Origin: Hyalangium ruber
GTDB taxonomy: Bacteria; Myxococcota; Myxococcia; Myxococcales; Myxococcaceae
Reading direction: 5' to 3'
Assembly: GCF_034259325.1 (NCBI RefSeq)
Contig: NZ_JAXIVS010000007.1
Location: forward strand, 124,001-188,000
DNA length: 64,000 nucleotides
The notes beneath the pieces were generated by a model, which did no database searches, had not been told where the DNA came from, and was given only the letters and a program-made list of their open reading frames with translations. Numbering within the stretch: position 1 is the first letter of the stretch; each line of letters opens with the position of its first letter. Made by a program: the position numbers and the translations under genes. Shown piece after piece: positions 1 through 8,786 of this stretch.

Positions 1-621
1 CAGCGCCAGCAGGTGGCGCGGCTGCGAGCGCTGGAAGGCGTAGAGCCCCGGCTCGTCCAGGAAGAAGATGGGCGTGGTGTTCGCGCGGCGCAGCGCCTTC
101 ACCATGGCCAGCGTGCGCGCCATCACCAGCCGGTACATGGCCTGATCCAGCCCCGGCACGTCCAGCGCCGCCGTTCCGTCACTGGTGCGCGCCACCGAGC
201 GCACGGTGAAGGGACCCGCGAGGTGCGCCTTGGCGAGCGCGAGCTTGCGGTTCTCCACCTCCCACAAGAAGGGCCTCCAGGCGCGGCAGCCCTCCAGCGT
301 CGGCTCGAAGGCCTCGAGCTGCCCGGAGGCCAGCGCCTCCTCCAGCCGGGCCTCGAAGGCCGCTCGCCCCGCCTCCCACTCGGCGAGGTTTACCGTACAC
401 ATCCCCTCCTCGTCGTAGTGCAGACCCGGCAGCCCCTCGAGGGCCGCCGGAATCATGAACTCGGAGGGGTGGCGCAGCGGCAGCTGCGGCAGGAAGGGGA
501 TGTCCAGCGCCAGCGCGGCCTGGAGTCCCAGCTCCACCTGCGTGTGGGGCAGGCTCCCAATGCCCGTGGTGGCGCAAGGAGGAATCAGCTGAACGGCACG
601 GCGGATGTTCGGCGCGCTCAT
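1..621 (-). CDS. MetE/UROD-like TIM-barrel protein, C-terminus outside window
   Basis: The frame opens at ATG 621 and runs off the left edge, leaving 207 visible residues. Near the N-terminus TTGIGSLPHT carries the Gly-Ser-Leu-Pro-His signature of the barrel shared by the cobalamin-independent methionine synthase C-terminal domain and uroporphyrinogen decarboxylase. FFLDEPGL near residue 188 looks like the acidic active-site strand of that fold. Non-MetE members are methyl-transfer enzymes, often acting with corrinoid partners. It starts 9 bp after the metH stop on the same strand, so it probably shares the metH transcript. Inference: it helps supply or recycle methyl groups for methionine; the substrate cannot be read from the sequence. 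Confidence 0.75.
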   Translation of the reverse strand, partial: MSAPNIRRAVQLIPPCATTGIGSLPHTQVELGLQAALALDIPFLPQLPLRHPSEFMIPAALEGLPGLHYDEEGMCTVNLAEWEAGRAAFEARLEEALASGQLEAFEPTLEGCRAWRPFLWEVENRKLALAKAHLAGPFTVRSVARTSDGTAALDVPGLDQAMYRLVMARTLAMVKALRRANTTPIFFLDEPGLYAFQRSQPRHLLAL

Positions 622-630
622 GGGTTCACT

Positions 631-3600
631 CTATGTCACAGAGAAGTAGTGCGCCTGAGGATGATGGAAGACGACGGCGGACACCGAGGCCTCCGGCTCC
701 ATCATGCAGCCGTCTGTCAGCTGGACACCGATCTCCTCTGGACGCAGCGCGGCAAAGAGCAGCGCCTGGTCCTCCAGGCGCGGGCAGGCCGGGTAGCCGA
801 ACGAGTAGCGCTTGCCCTGGTACTCCGCGCGGAAGCGCTCCAGCATCGTCAGGTCCGGCTTGTCCGGGAAGCTCCACATGCTGCGGATCTGCGTGTGCAG
901 CAATTCCGCGTAGCCCTCGGCCGTCTCCAGGGCCAGGGCCTGCACGGCGTGCATCTTGAGGAACTCGCCCTTGGCCTTGAACTCCTCGGACAGCTCGCGG
1001 ATGCCCGAGCCCGCGGTGGTGACGAACATGCACAGGTTGTCGCGCGGCGCCCCGCCCTCCAGGGGCTTCACGTAGTCGGCCAGACACACCCCAGCCTCCT
1101 TCTCCTGGCGGGGGAACTCGAAGGCCACCTTCTGCTCGCCGGTGTTCCCGTCGAAGAGCAGCACGCGGTTGCCGTCACTGCCCGCCTTGAAGAACTGGAA
1201 GACGGCGCGCGCCTGCATCACCCCACCGCGCAGGAAGGATTTGATCTCCTCCACCGCCTCCTTGAGGGCCAGCGCCTTGCGGCCCTCCTCCGTCTTGGCC
1301 AGCTCCGCCTCGGCCGGAGTGCCCAGCGCACGCGACGAGGTGCGCAGGCCCAGGTGGCGCCCGTAGAGCATCACCGGGTTGATGAACTTCCAGATGTGGT
1401 CGAGCGGGGTGTTGGTCAGCACGTGCCGCGCGTAGTCCGGCACCGGCGGCACCTGCTCGAGCACCTTCACCTCGCGGCTGCGCAGCACGGAGACGGGGGC
1501 GCTCGGCTTGGGGCGCGACTGGGCTTCCTGGGCCAGCTTCAGGCGCCGCTCGGACAGGTCTCCGCGGAGCTTCTCGTGGGCCGCGGGATCGACGATCTGC
1601 TTGGCCAGGTCCAGGCCGCTCATGGCGTCCTGCGCGTAGGCCACCGTGCCCGAGTAGGCGGGGGCGATGTTCTTGTCCACGAAGTTGCGGCTGAGCGCGG
1701 CGCCACCCACCAGGATGGGCACCTGCACGCCGGCGCGCTTGAGGTCCTCCGCGGTGGCCACCATCTGGTGGGCGCTCTTCACCAGCAGGCCGGAGAGGCC
1801 GAGCATGTCCGGCTGGTGCTCCTTCACGGCCTTCACCAGCTGCTCGGGCGGAACCTTGATGCCCAGGTTCACCACCTGGAAGCCGTTGTTGGCGAGGATG
1901 ATCTCCACCAGGTTCTTGCCGATGTCGTGAACGTCCCCCTTCACCGTGGCGAGGACGATCTTCCCGCGCGAGGCGGCCTGGGCCTTGCTCATGTGCGGCT
2001 CCAGGTGGCTCACCGCCGCCTTCATGGACTCGGCGCTCTGGAGCACCTCGGCGACGATGAGCTCGTTGGCGGCGAAGAGCCGACCCACCTCGTCCATGCC
2101 CTTCATCAGCGGCCCGTTGATGATCTCCAGCGGCGCGTACTTCTGCATCGCCAGATCCAGGTCCGCGAACAGGCCGTCGCGCGTGCCCTCGATGATGTAG
2201 CGCTGCAGCCGCTCCTCCAGCGGCAGCGAGCTGGTGGCGGCCTTCTGCGGCTTGCGCTCGCGGAAGTGCGCCGCGAAGGGCGTCACCGGGTCGGCGTTCC
2301 GGTTGTAGAGCAGGTCCTCCGAGAGGGTGCGCTCCTCCAGGGGCAGCGACGGGTAGCGCTCGAGCTTCTCCGAGTTGACGAGCGCCATGTCCAGGCCCGC
2401 CTGGACGCAGTGGTAGAGGAACACGGAGTTGAGCACCTCGCGGCCCGCGGTGGGCAGGCCGAAGGACACGTTGGAGATGCCCAGCACCGTCTTGCACTGA
2501 GGGAAGCGCTGTTTGATGAGGCGCACGCCCTCGATGGTCTCCACCGCGCTGCCCGTGTACTGCGCATCGCCCGAGGCACACGGGAACACGAGCGGATCGA
2601 AGTACAGGTCCTCGGCCCGCATGCCGTACTTCTTCGTGAGCAGCTCGAAGGAGCGCTCGGCCACCTCCAGCTTGCGCTGGCGAGTGACAGCCATGCCCTT
2701 CTCGTCGATGCAACCCACCACCAGCGCCGCGCCGTACTGGCGCGCCAGCGGCACCACCTTCTCGAAGCGCTCCTCACCGTCCTCCAGGTTGACCGAGTTG
2801 ATGATGGCCTTGCCCTGGCTGTAGGTGAGCGCCATGGCAATCACGGCCTCGTCCGTGGAGTCGATCATCAAGGGCACGCGCACCTTCTTGATGACCACCT
2901 CCAGGAAGCGGCGCATGTCCTCGAGCTCGTCCCGGTCCGGGTTGGCGAGGCACACGTCGATGACCTGGGCGCCGCGCTTCACCTGGGCGCGGGCGATCTC
3001 CGAGGCGTCTTCGATCTGCCCGGCGACGATGAGCTCCTTGAACTTCTTGCTGCCGATGACGTTGGTGCGCTCGCCGACGATGATGGGGCGCTGGTCCTCG
3101 GTCACCTCCAGGTAGTCCACGCCGGACAGCGTGGAGCGCGGGCGCGGGGTGGCGAGGCGAGGCGTGAGCCCCTTCACCGCGTCGGCGATGGCGCGGATGT
3201 GGCCGGGCTGGGTGCCACAACAGCCACCCACCACGTTGAGCCAGCCCTGCTCACAGAAGCGCCTGAGCGAGCGGGCGATCATCTCCGGCGACTCCAGGTA
3301 GTGCCCGTTCTCGTCCGGCAGGCCCGCGTTGGGCACGCAGGAGACGGGCACCAGGCACTGCGCCGAGAGCGAGCGCAGGTGGTCCGTCATGAACTCCGGG
3401 CCCGTGGCGCAGTTGAGCCCCAGGTAGAGCAGCTCCACGTGCTCCAGCGAGGCGGCGAGGCTCTCCACCGACTGGCCCGCCAGCATGGTGCCCATGGGCT
3501 CGATGGTGCCCGACACCGCCACCGGCAGCGCGTAGCCCAGCTTGCGGAACGCCCGCTCGATGCCGAGCAGCGCCGCCTTGATGTTGCGCGTGTCCTGGCA

Positions 3601-4140
3601 CGTCTCCACCAGCAGGTAGTCCGAGCCCCCCACGGCCAGGCCCTCGGCCTGCACGGCGAAGTTGTCGACCAGCTCCTCGAAGGTGATGCCGCCCGTCACC
3701 GAGATGGCCTTGGTGGTGGGACCGATGGAGCCGGCCACCCAGCGCATCCGCCCATCCTTCGCCTCGGCGGCGGCGGCGGCCCTGCGGGCCACGCGGGAGG
3801 CCTCGGCGTTGATCTCCAGCGCCTTGTGCGAGAGGCCGAACTCACCGAGCACCACCGGCGTGCCACCGAAGGTGTCCGTCTCCGTCACGTCCGCGCCGGC
3901 GGCGAAGTAGTCGGCGTGGATGCTCTCGATGACGTCGGGCCGGGTGAGGACCAGGTGCTCGTTGCAGCCCTCGTACTCGGCGCCGCCGAAGTCCCCCGCC
4001 TTGAGGTCGTGGTTCTGGATGAGCGTGCCCATGGCGCCATCGAGGACCAGGACGCGCTCGCGCATCGCGGCGCGCAGGGCCTCGACACGGCGACCGTTCT
4101 CGCCAGAGGGCGGCGGGAGGGGAGCAGGCAGGTGGCTCAT
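631..4140 (-). CDS. metH: Cobalamin-dependent methionine synthase
   Basis: This 1169-residue protein transfers a methyl group from methyltetrahydrofolate through cobalamin to homocysteine. All modules are present in order. The homocysteine domain has VLDGAMGTLIQ and the zinc-ligand cysteines in GLNCATGP (about 243) and VGGCCGTQP (about 305). A pterin-binding barrel follows, then the B12 cap and the B12-binding motif GDVHDIGKN (about 733-741), whose His is the lower cobalt ligand. The C-terminal reactivation domain ends in LTDGCMMEPEASVSAV. Length is close to the E. coli enzyme (1227), so it looks complete and self-reactivating. Its ATG overlaps the stop of the upstream ArsR-methyltransferase gene by 4 bp (ATGA), which implies coupled translation and shared control. 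Confidence 0.97.
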   Translation of the reverse strand: MSHLPAPLPPPSGENGRRVEALRAAMRERVLVLDGAMGTLIQNHDLKAGDFGGAEYEGCNEHLVLTRPDVIESIHADYFAAGADVTETDTFGGTPVVLGEFGLSHKALEINAEASRVARRAAAAAEAKDGRMRWVAGSIGPTTKAISVTGGITFEELVDNFAVQAEGLAVGGSDYLLVETCQDTRNIKAALLGIERAFRKLGYALPVAVSGTIEPMGTMLAGQSVESLAASLEHVELLYLGLNCATGPEFMTDHLRSLSAQCLVPVSCVPNAGLPDENGHYLESPEMIARSLRRFCEQGWLNVVGGCCGTQPGHIRAIADAVKGLTPRLATPRPRSTLSGVDYLEVTEDQRPIIVGERTNVIGSKKFKELIVAGQIEDASEIARAQVKRGAQVIDVCLANPDRDELEDMRRFLEVVIKKVRVPLMIDSTDEAVIAMALTYSQGKAIINSVNLEDGEERFEKVVPLARQYGAALVVGCIDEKGMAVTRQRKLEVAERSFELLTKKYGMRAEDLYFDPLVFPCASGDAQYTGSAVETIEGVRLIKQRFPQCKTVLGISNVSFGLPTAGREVLNSVFLYHCVQAGLDMALVNSEKLERYPSLPLEERTLSEDLLYNRNADPVTPFAAHFRERKPQKAATSSLPLEERLQRYIIEGTRDGLFADLDLAMQKYAPLEIINGPLMKGMDEVGRLFAANELIVAEVLQSAESMKAAVSHLEPHMSKAQAASRGKIVLATVKGDVHDIGKNLVEIILANNGFQVVNLGIKVPPEQLVKAVKEHQPDMLGLSGLLVKSAHQMVATAEDLKRAGVQVPILVGGAALSRNFVDKNIAPAYSGTVAYAQDAMSGLDLAKQIVDPAAHEKLRGDLSERRLKLAQEAQSRPKPSAPVSVLRSREVKVLEQVPPVPDYARHVLTNTPLDHIWKFINPVMLYGRHLGLRTSSRALGTPAEAELAKTEEGRKALALKEAVEEIKSFLRGGVMQARAVFQFFKAGSDGNRVLLFDGNTGEQKVAFEFPRQEKEAGVCLADYVKPLEGGAPRDNLCMFVTTAGSGIRELSEEFKAKGEFLKMHAVQALALETAEGYAELLHTQIRSMWSFPDKPDLTMLERFRAEYQGKRYSFGYPACPRLEDQALLFAALRPEEIGVQLTDGCMMEPEASVSAVVFHHPQAHYFSVT

Positions 4141-5033
4141 ACGGGTTTGACTCCGGTGAGGAGGAAGACGCGAAAGGGGCTAGCCCCATCGCGCGTGTGC
4201 GTGTCTCGAGTGATGGAGTGGAAGCCGGCCTCTTTGAGAGCGGCTTCGAGGAACTCGGGCGCGAAGCCCAGATGCTTGTGGCCCAGCCGCTCGAGCACCC
4301 AGCGCTCTTCGTGCGGCATCAACTCCAGCAGCACCAGCTTGCCGCCGGGCTTGAGCAGCCGGGCGGCCTCGGCCAGCACCGCCGCGGGAGACTCCACGTG
4401 GTGCAGGCTCTGGGAGATGACGACCAGGTCCCGCTCACCGCTGGGCAGCGACAAGCGGTGCAGGTCCTCGCACAGGAAGTGGATGTTGGAGCGCCCCTCT
4501 CGCGAGGCGCGCTCCTTGGCCTGGGCGAGCGCGTCGGCGTTCTGGTCGATGGCCCAGACGTGCCGGGCCCAGCGGGCGATGGCGACGGAGAGGGTGCCCG
4601 AGCCGCAGCCGAAGTCCGCCACGTCCAGCGGCGGCAGCAGCGAGGCGAGCGCGCCGGCCCACAGGAACCAGGACTGGCCAGGCTCCAGCAGCCGCTCGTT
4701 GAGCGCCTGGCGATCCTCTCTCGCGCGCAGCAGGTCCTTGAGCCGCGCCGAGTCGCCATTCTCATCCTCGGCCTCCTGGGCGAGGCGGATGAGGGGCCAG
4801 CGCGAGTCGTCCGCCTCCAGGGCGAGCGAGTAGTAGCTGTAGCCGGCCTGCCGCTCCTCGCGGATGAGGTTCAGTCCCTTGAGCTTGCCCAGGTGATGGG
4901 AGACGGAGGACTGCGCCACTCCCACCAGCGACACCAGCTCCGTCACGTTCAGCGGAGCCTGCGCCACGAGGCGGAGGATCCGCAGCCGCGTGGCGTCTCC
5001 AAGGACGCGAAAGGATTGGGAGAGGACGTCCAT
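4137..5033 (-). CDS. ArsR-type HTH regulator fused to a SAM methyltransferase domain (SahR-like)
   Basis: The protein has 298 residues. Residues 1-90 form an ArsR/SmtB winged helix (LGDATRLRILRLVAQ, then VAQSSVSHHLGKLKG as recognition helix). Residues 130-298 form a class I methyltransferase fold with the SAM-binding loop VADFGCGSGTLSVAIA. No metal-binding CxC is seen in the ArsR part. Known family: ArsR regulators carrying this fold, such as SahR, sense S-adenosylhomocysteine and control methionine-cycle genes. Position supports that: it is the first gene of an operon with metH, overlapping it by 4 bp, and a palindrome sits 7 bp before its start. Inference: it is an autoregulated sensor of SAH or SAM; true enzymatic activity is uncertain. 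Confidence 0.88.
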   Translation of the reverse strand: MDVLSQSFRVLGDATRLRILRLVAQAPLNVTELVSLVGVAQSSVSHHLGKLKGLNLIREERQAGYSYYSLALEADDSRWPLIRLAQEAEDENGDSARLKDLLRAREDRQALNERLLEPGQSWFLWAGALASLLPPLDVADFGCGSGTLSVAIARWARHVWAIDQNADALAQAKERASREGRSNIHFLCEDLHRLSLPSGERDLVVISQSLHHVESPAAVLAEAARLLKPGGKLVLLELMPHEERWVLERLGHKHLGFAPEFLEAALKEAGFHSITRDTHTRDGASPFRVFLLTGVKPV

Positions 5034-5039
5034 ATCGCT

Positions 5040-5059
5040 GAATCAACATATGTCGATTC
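5040..5059. promoter_or_regulatory. Candidate ArsR operator palindrome
   Basis: GAATCAACATATGTCGATTC is a 20-bp inverted repeat with one mismatched pair, centred on CATATG. It lies 7 bp before the ArsR-methyltransferase start codon, where bound repressor would block initiation. The ATCAA arm resembles known ArsR-family half-sites. It also lies in the divergent region shared with the patatin gene. Confidence 0.6.
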
Positions 5060-5129
5060 GCTCGGGCATCCAAGGGGTTTCGCGACGCGTCGCGTTGCCC
5101 CCGGAGGAACACTCGTCTATGTGGGCGCC

Positions 5130-5999
5130 ATGCCCCCTCCCACCCTGCTCCAGCACCTAGAAGGCAAGCGCATCGGCCTCGTTCTCTCCGCGGGCTACTT
5201 CGGTTTCTACGGACACGCCGGCTTCCTCAAGGGGCTGAAGGCGGCGGGGGTACAGCCGGCGGCGTACGCGGGCACTTCGGCGGGCGGCATGGTGGCGGCG
5301 CTCGCGGCGTCGGGCGCGTCGATCGCCTCGATTGAAGAGCTGCTGCTGAAGCAGACGCGGAAGAACTTCTGGGATCCGGATCCGATCGGCGCGGTGATGG
5401 ATGTGCGGCGCGGGCACGGCTTCACGGGGCTGCTCAAGGGCGAGCGCTTCCGGAAGCTGCTGGAGGACAACCTGCCGGTGCGCACCTTCGAGGAGCTGCC
5501 GCACCCGCTGCTGCTGGTGGCCGCCAACCTCACGCACGGCACGCACGAGGTGTTCACCCGGGGAGAGCTGGCGCCGCGCGTCCACGCCACGTGCGCCTAC
5601 CCCGGCCTGTTCCGGGCGGTGCCCATCGACGGCAACCACTACTGGGACGGAGGCATGGTGGACAAGGCGCCGGCGCTGGCGCTGAGCGATAGCGCCTTCG
5701 GCAAGGAGCTGGACGCCATCGTGGTTCACTACCTGCCGAGCCGCACGCGCAAGGTGCTGGGCGGCCCCCTGGTGTACGCGCAGGGACTGGCGACGGCCTC
5801 GGCGGCGCTGCGGCACGATCACTTCCGCCTGCAGCTCACGGTGCTGGAGGCACGCAAGGTGCCCGTGTACGTCGTCACCTCGAACCTGCCGCCGGTGACA
5901 CCATCCACGCTGGAGCGCGGCTTCGACGCGTTGGACCAGGCTCGCCTGGCCGCGGAGCGCGCGCTGGCCCGGCCTCCCCAGAAGTTCGAGGAGGCCTGA
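5130..5999 (+). CDS. Patatin-like phospholipase
   Basis: This serine lipase of the patatin family hydrolyses acyl ester bonds in phospholipids. The N-terminus carries the oxyanion-hole segment (SAGYFGFYGHAGFLKGL), the nucleophile elbow GTSAGG at about residue 42, and the catalytic Asp in WDGGMVDKAP near 180. Together these make the Ser-Asp dyad. There is no signal peptide, so it is probably cytosolic or peripherally bound to membrane. ATG 5130 is taken as start; an in-frame GTG at 5121 is closer to the GGAGG at 5103-5107 and is possible. It is divergent from the methionine operon. The following lipoprotein gene appears to start directly after its TGA, so the two may be translated together. 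Confidence 0.9.
   Translation: MPPPTLLQHLEGKRIGLVLSAGYFGFYGHAGFLKGLKAAGVQPAAYAGTSAGGMVAALAASGASIASIEELLLKQTRKNFWDPDPIGAVMDVRRGHGFTGLLKGERFRKLLEDNLPVRTFEELPHPLLLVAANLTHGTHEVFTRGELAPRVHATCAYPGLFRAVPIDGNHYWDGGMVDKAPALALSDSAFGKELDAIVVHYLPSRTRKVLGGPLVYAQGLATASAALRHDHFRLQLTVLEARKVPVYVVTSNLPPVTPSTLERGFDALDQARLAAERALARPPQKFEEA
5988..5994 (+). promoter_or_regulatory. Strong ribosome binding site that supports a CTG start at 6001
   Basis: GAGGAGG lies in the last codons of the patatin gene and ends 6 nt before CTG 6001. This is near-ideal Shine-Dalgarno spacing for that codon. It is about 48 nt from the next conventional start (GTG 6043), too far to serve it. Confidence 0.6.
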
Positions 6000-6000
6000 C

Positions 6001-7014
6001 CTGCGCCCCGGGAAGCGCCCCTGTGGACTTCTCGTCCTCCTGGTGCTGATCACCGGGTGCGCTACAACGGATGCTCCAGGACAGAAGCCCTCTCGCGGCT
6101 TCTTGGCACCAAGGGCCCACTCCGCCAAGCCGCCACGGAAGATTCTGACCATGAGCGGCGCTCCGCCCATCAGCGGCGAGTCCTCTGGCCAGGCTGTACA
6201 GGGCTACAAAGTCCCAGGTCGAAATCCCGCCTCCCAGATGCCTTGGGAGTTCTTTCTGGGCAACGCCGCGCACCGGCTCATCGCCTACATCTACGGCGTG
6301 AATCACCCGCTGAATCGGGCCTTCTACAACAAGGAGACCCTCTTCAAGATCCTTTCCGAGGTTGAACTCGGAGATGCATCTCGCCTCCTCGAACACGAGC
6401 GAAACCTTCGCCCGGACATCACCGACGTCACGCGCTGGGGAGTCTTCGAGATCAAGCCCTGGAATGATCAGGGCCTCCAAGAGGGCAGAACCGAAGTGCA
6501 GACGTACCTCACCGCGCTGAATCGCGCTGTGCTGTCTCGCAGGAGGTTCGTGGGTGGCACGGACTTCTCCGGAGAGATTCTGATCCGGTTCGCGCAAGGG
6601 AACTACATCTGGCGCCTGGAGTGGAAGACCACCGAGCCCGGGGTTGCCCAGTATCGATGGACTCGGAGTCAGCAGCGCTTCGCCTCCGAGGCATCGGCCT
6701 ACCGGGCCGGGCAATGGGTGGACCTCACCGAGCAGGAGTTGCACCAGTACGGAGGGTGGGTGGGCCAAGCCGTGGAGAGAATGGTCGACCGGCGCGAGCG
6801 CCTTGCCTCCTTCAGCGGAGCCATGGGCGTTGCCATCGACATCGTTGGCAACGTCGCAGTGGGGGCCTTCTCCGGCGCGCTCCTTGGAACCGGGGCACGC
6901 CCCAATAGCCAACAGCCCCCTGCTCAAGGAGGAGGCCAGGTCATCCCCTTTCCGTCACGCCCTCCTCCAACCGCGCCCTCCTCGATGCCGTTGCCTGCCG
7001 CCTCCGGCAGGTGA
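6001..7014 (+). CDS. Lipoprotein with a predicted PD-(D/E)XK nuclease domain; probable secreted toxin
   Basis: From CTG 6001 the product has a textbook lipoprotein signal: basic RPGKR, a hydrophobic run, and the lipobox LITGC with Cys at residue 20. From the first conventional start, GTG 6043, only five residues precede that Cys, so no signal peptide would remain. The middle has LRPDITD, then VFEIKP, then EVQTYL about 20 residues on. That order of Asp, Glu-x-Lys and Gln fits restriction-endonuclease-fold toxin domains. A short hydrophobic stretch near residues 275-300 (VAIDIVGNVAVGAFSGALLG) and a Pro-rich tail follow. The next gene, 19 bp downstream, may be its immunity protein. The toxin call rests on motifs and context, not on a recognised full-length family. 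Confidence 0.55.
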   Translation: MRPGKRPCGLLVLLVLITGCATTDAPGQKPSRGFLAPRAHSAKPPRKILTMSGAPPISGESSGQAVQGYKVPGRNPASQMPWEFFLGNAAHRLIAYIYGVNHPLNRAFYNKETLFKILSEVELGDASRLLEHERNLRPDITDVTRWGVFEIKPWNDQGLQEGRTEVQTYLTALNRAVLSRRRFVGGTDFSGEILIRFAQGNYIWRLEWKTTEPGVAQYRWTRSQQRFASEASAYRAGQWVDLTEQELHQYGGWVGQAVERMVDRRERLASFSGAMGVAIDIVGNVAVGAFSGALLGTGARPNSQQPPAQGGGQVIPFPSRPPPTAPSSMPLPAASGR

Positions 7015-7033
7015 TTTTGATACGACGCACGCC

Positions 7034-7837
7034 ATGGAGCCTCGACAGCCTCTCTCCCTCTCCATGCCGGCCTTTCTCCATGGCCGCTATCTCGCCGTAG
7101 AACGCCAGGCGCGAGCAGAGGGGCTGCGGTCCGGAGAGCACTATCGGCGGACCGGTGCCTTCCCAGCGCCACTGGAGGTACAGGACCTACCTCCCGGCGA
7201 GCTCGTCGTGGCCCACGACGTGGTCGACTTCCAACGAGAGCGACCGGCCTGGCGGCTGTACATGGTGTCCAGTGTGCTGGACGGGGTGTACGAGACGCTG
7301 GAGTGGCAGAACCCCTTGCCCGTGAAGAGAGCCTATGAGGCCTCTTGTCGGGAAACGGCCTGGGGCGCGTTGTACTTCGCGATCTCTCGAACAGCCCCGA
7401 AGAGCGCGGAGCGCACGGCGCTTCTCCTCCAGGCGGTCCTGCGATTCTGGGATGTGCTCCAGTCCGCGCGCTACCTCTTCAGCGCCCCTGGGGCCACGCT
7501 CACACTCGATGAGCTGATGCTCACCGCTTGCGACTGGGCCATGGATGCATGGGCTCCCAAGCCAGGAGCATCGGTTCGTTCACGATTGGAAGCAGCCTCG
7601 GAACGGATGGCCCGCGCAACGCGCGAGGACAGCATCGATGCCATCCTCCGTCAGTTGCCTCGTGCCCTATCCTTCGCTCAGGGCCTCAAGCACCGGAACG
7701 TGCTCGAGAGCCCTGCCCTTCTACGCGAGCACCTCACCACGCTCGACCCGAACTCATTCGAGCGTGTGTCGGGTGCCTGCACATCGGATCTGCTCGAACT
7801 GCTTTACGGCTGGGATCAAGAACTCGGGATGCAGTAG
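7034..7837 (+). CDS. Unrecognised protein, possible immunity partner of the preceding lipoprotein
   Basis: The product has 267 residues, no signal peptide and no membrane segment, so it should be cytosolic. I do not recognise the family. It looks mainly helical in its second half, with a Leu/Arg-rich stretch (LLLQAVLRFWDVLQSARYLF). The start is taken as ATG 7034, 19 bp after the lipoprotein stop; no strong ribosome binding site is visible. The pairing of an exported nuclease-like lipoprotein with a cytosolic partner just downstream is the usual order of toxin and immunity genes in myxobacteria. Function is inferred only from that context. Confidence 0.55.
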   Translation: MEPRQPLSLSMPAFLHGRYLAVERQARAEGLRSGEHYRRTGAFPAPLEVQDLPPGELVVAHDVVDFQRERPAWRLYMVSSVLDGVYETLEWQNPLPVKRAYEASCRETAWGALYFAISRTAPKSAERTALLLQAVLRFWDVLQSARYLFSAPGATLTLDELMLTACDWAMDAWAPKPGASVRSRLEAASERMARATREDSIDAILRQLPRALSFAQGLKHRNVLESPALLREHLTTLDPNSFERVSGACTSDLLELLYGWDQELGMQ

Positions 7838-7845
7838 GCCCCAGG

Positions 7846-8724
7846 CTACGCGGACAGCTGCTGCGCCTGGCCCTCCTCGGCCATCAGCTCGCACAGCGCC
7901 GCCTTGAGCTTGTCCTTGGCGCGGATCTCCAGCTGGCGGGCGCGCTCGCGCGAGAAGCCGAAGTGCTCGCCCAGCTCGCTCAGCGTCATCTCCGAGTCGC
8001 CCATCACGCGCTGCTCGATGATGAAGCGCTCGCGCGGATCCAGCCGCATCAGCGCCTGGCGCACGCGCTCACGGGTGATCTGCGCCTCCTGGCGGTCCGC
8101 CACCTCGTCCGCCTGCGAAGCGCCCTCGGACTCCACGAAGTCCAGGTGCGTCGAGTCGCCCTCCTCGCCCACCGGCGCGTCCAGCGACAGGTCGCGGCCG
8201 CCCATGCGCTGCTCCATCTCGCGCACCTCGGTGGCCTTCACGTTCAGCTTGCGGGCGATCTCCTCCGCGTCGACGATGTTGCCCTCGCCGCTGCCCAGCT
8301 TCTCCAGCTCACGGCGCGTGCGCGCCAGGGCGAAGAACAGCTTGCGCTGCGCCTGGGTCGTGCCGAGCTTCACCAGCGACCAGTTCTTGAGGATGTAGTT
8401 CTGGATGTAAGCGCGGATCCACCACACCGCGTAGGAGATGAGGCGGATGCCCTTGTCCGGATCGAACTTCTGCACCGCCTTCATCAGGCCGATGTTCGCC
8501 TCCTGGATGAGGTCGCCCATCTTGATGCCGTAGGAGCGGTACTCGTAGGAGACCTTCACCGCGAAGCGCAGGTTGCTCGTCACCAGGAGGTGGCCCGCCT
8601 GCAGATCCCCCTGACGGAAGCGCCGCGCCAGCTCCTGCTCCTGCGGCTGGGTGAGCAGCGGGTACTTGCTGATGTCCGCGAGGTAGGTCGAGAGAGAGTC
8701 GGGGGAGGAGAGGTTGGCCTGCAT
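7846..8724 (-). CDS. RpoH-like alternative sigma factor (heat-shock/developmental type)
   Basis: This 292-residue sigma-70 family protein has regions 1.2-2, 3 and 4 and no large region 1.1. Region 2 reads [20 protein letters not shown], followed by [15 protein letters not shown] (2.4). [10 protein letters not shown] matches the RpoH box that marks sigma-32-type factors. Region 4 has the helix-turn-helix [20 protein letters not shown]. Myxobacteria carry several such RpoH-type factors (SigB, SigC and relatives) used in development and stress. ATG 8724 is preferred because it begins the conserved [11 protein letters not shown] and has GAGGA upstream; a longer reading from 8802 would place the sigma-54 promoter inside the gene. 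It converges with the immunity-like gene, 8 bp away. Confidence 0.93.
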   Translation of the reverse strand: MQANLSSPDSLSTYLADISKYPLLTQPQEQELARRFRQGDLQAGHLLVTSNLRFAVKVSYEYRSYGIKMGDLIQEANIGLMKAVQKFDPDKGIRLISYAVWWIRAYIQNYILKNWSLVKLGTTQAQRKLFFALARTRRELEKLGSGEGNIVDAEEIARKLNVKATEVREMEQRMGGRDLSLDAPVGEEGDSTHLDFVESEGASQADEVADRQEAQITRERVRQALMRLDPRERFIIEQRVMGDSEMTLSELGEHFGFSRERARQLEIRAKDKLKAALCELMAEEGQAQQLSA

Positions 8725-8786
8725 GGTGTTCCTCGGGGGCAAAGAAGTAAGGGAACCGCGTCGGGACCGCGTGCCCCTTGTCATGA

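Noticed and set aside
13..4833. A 4.8-kb open frame on the plus strand across metH
   Set aside because: It is antisense to metH and the ArsR fusion, whose domains are complete; its own translation is low-complexity (Arg/Gly/His/Leu) without motifs, as expected from third-position GC bias.
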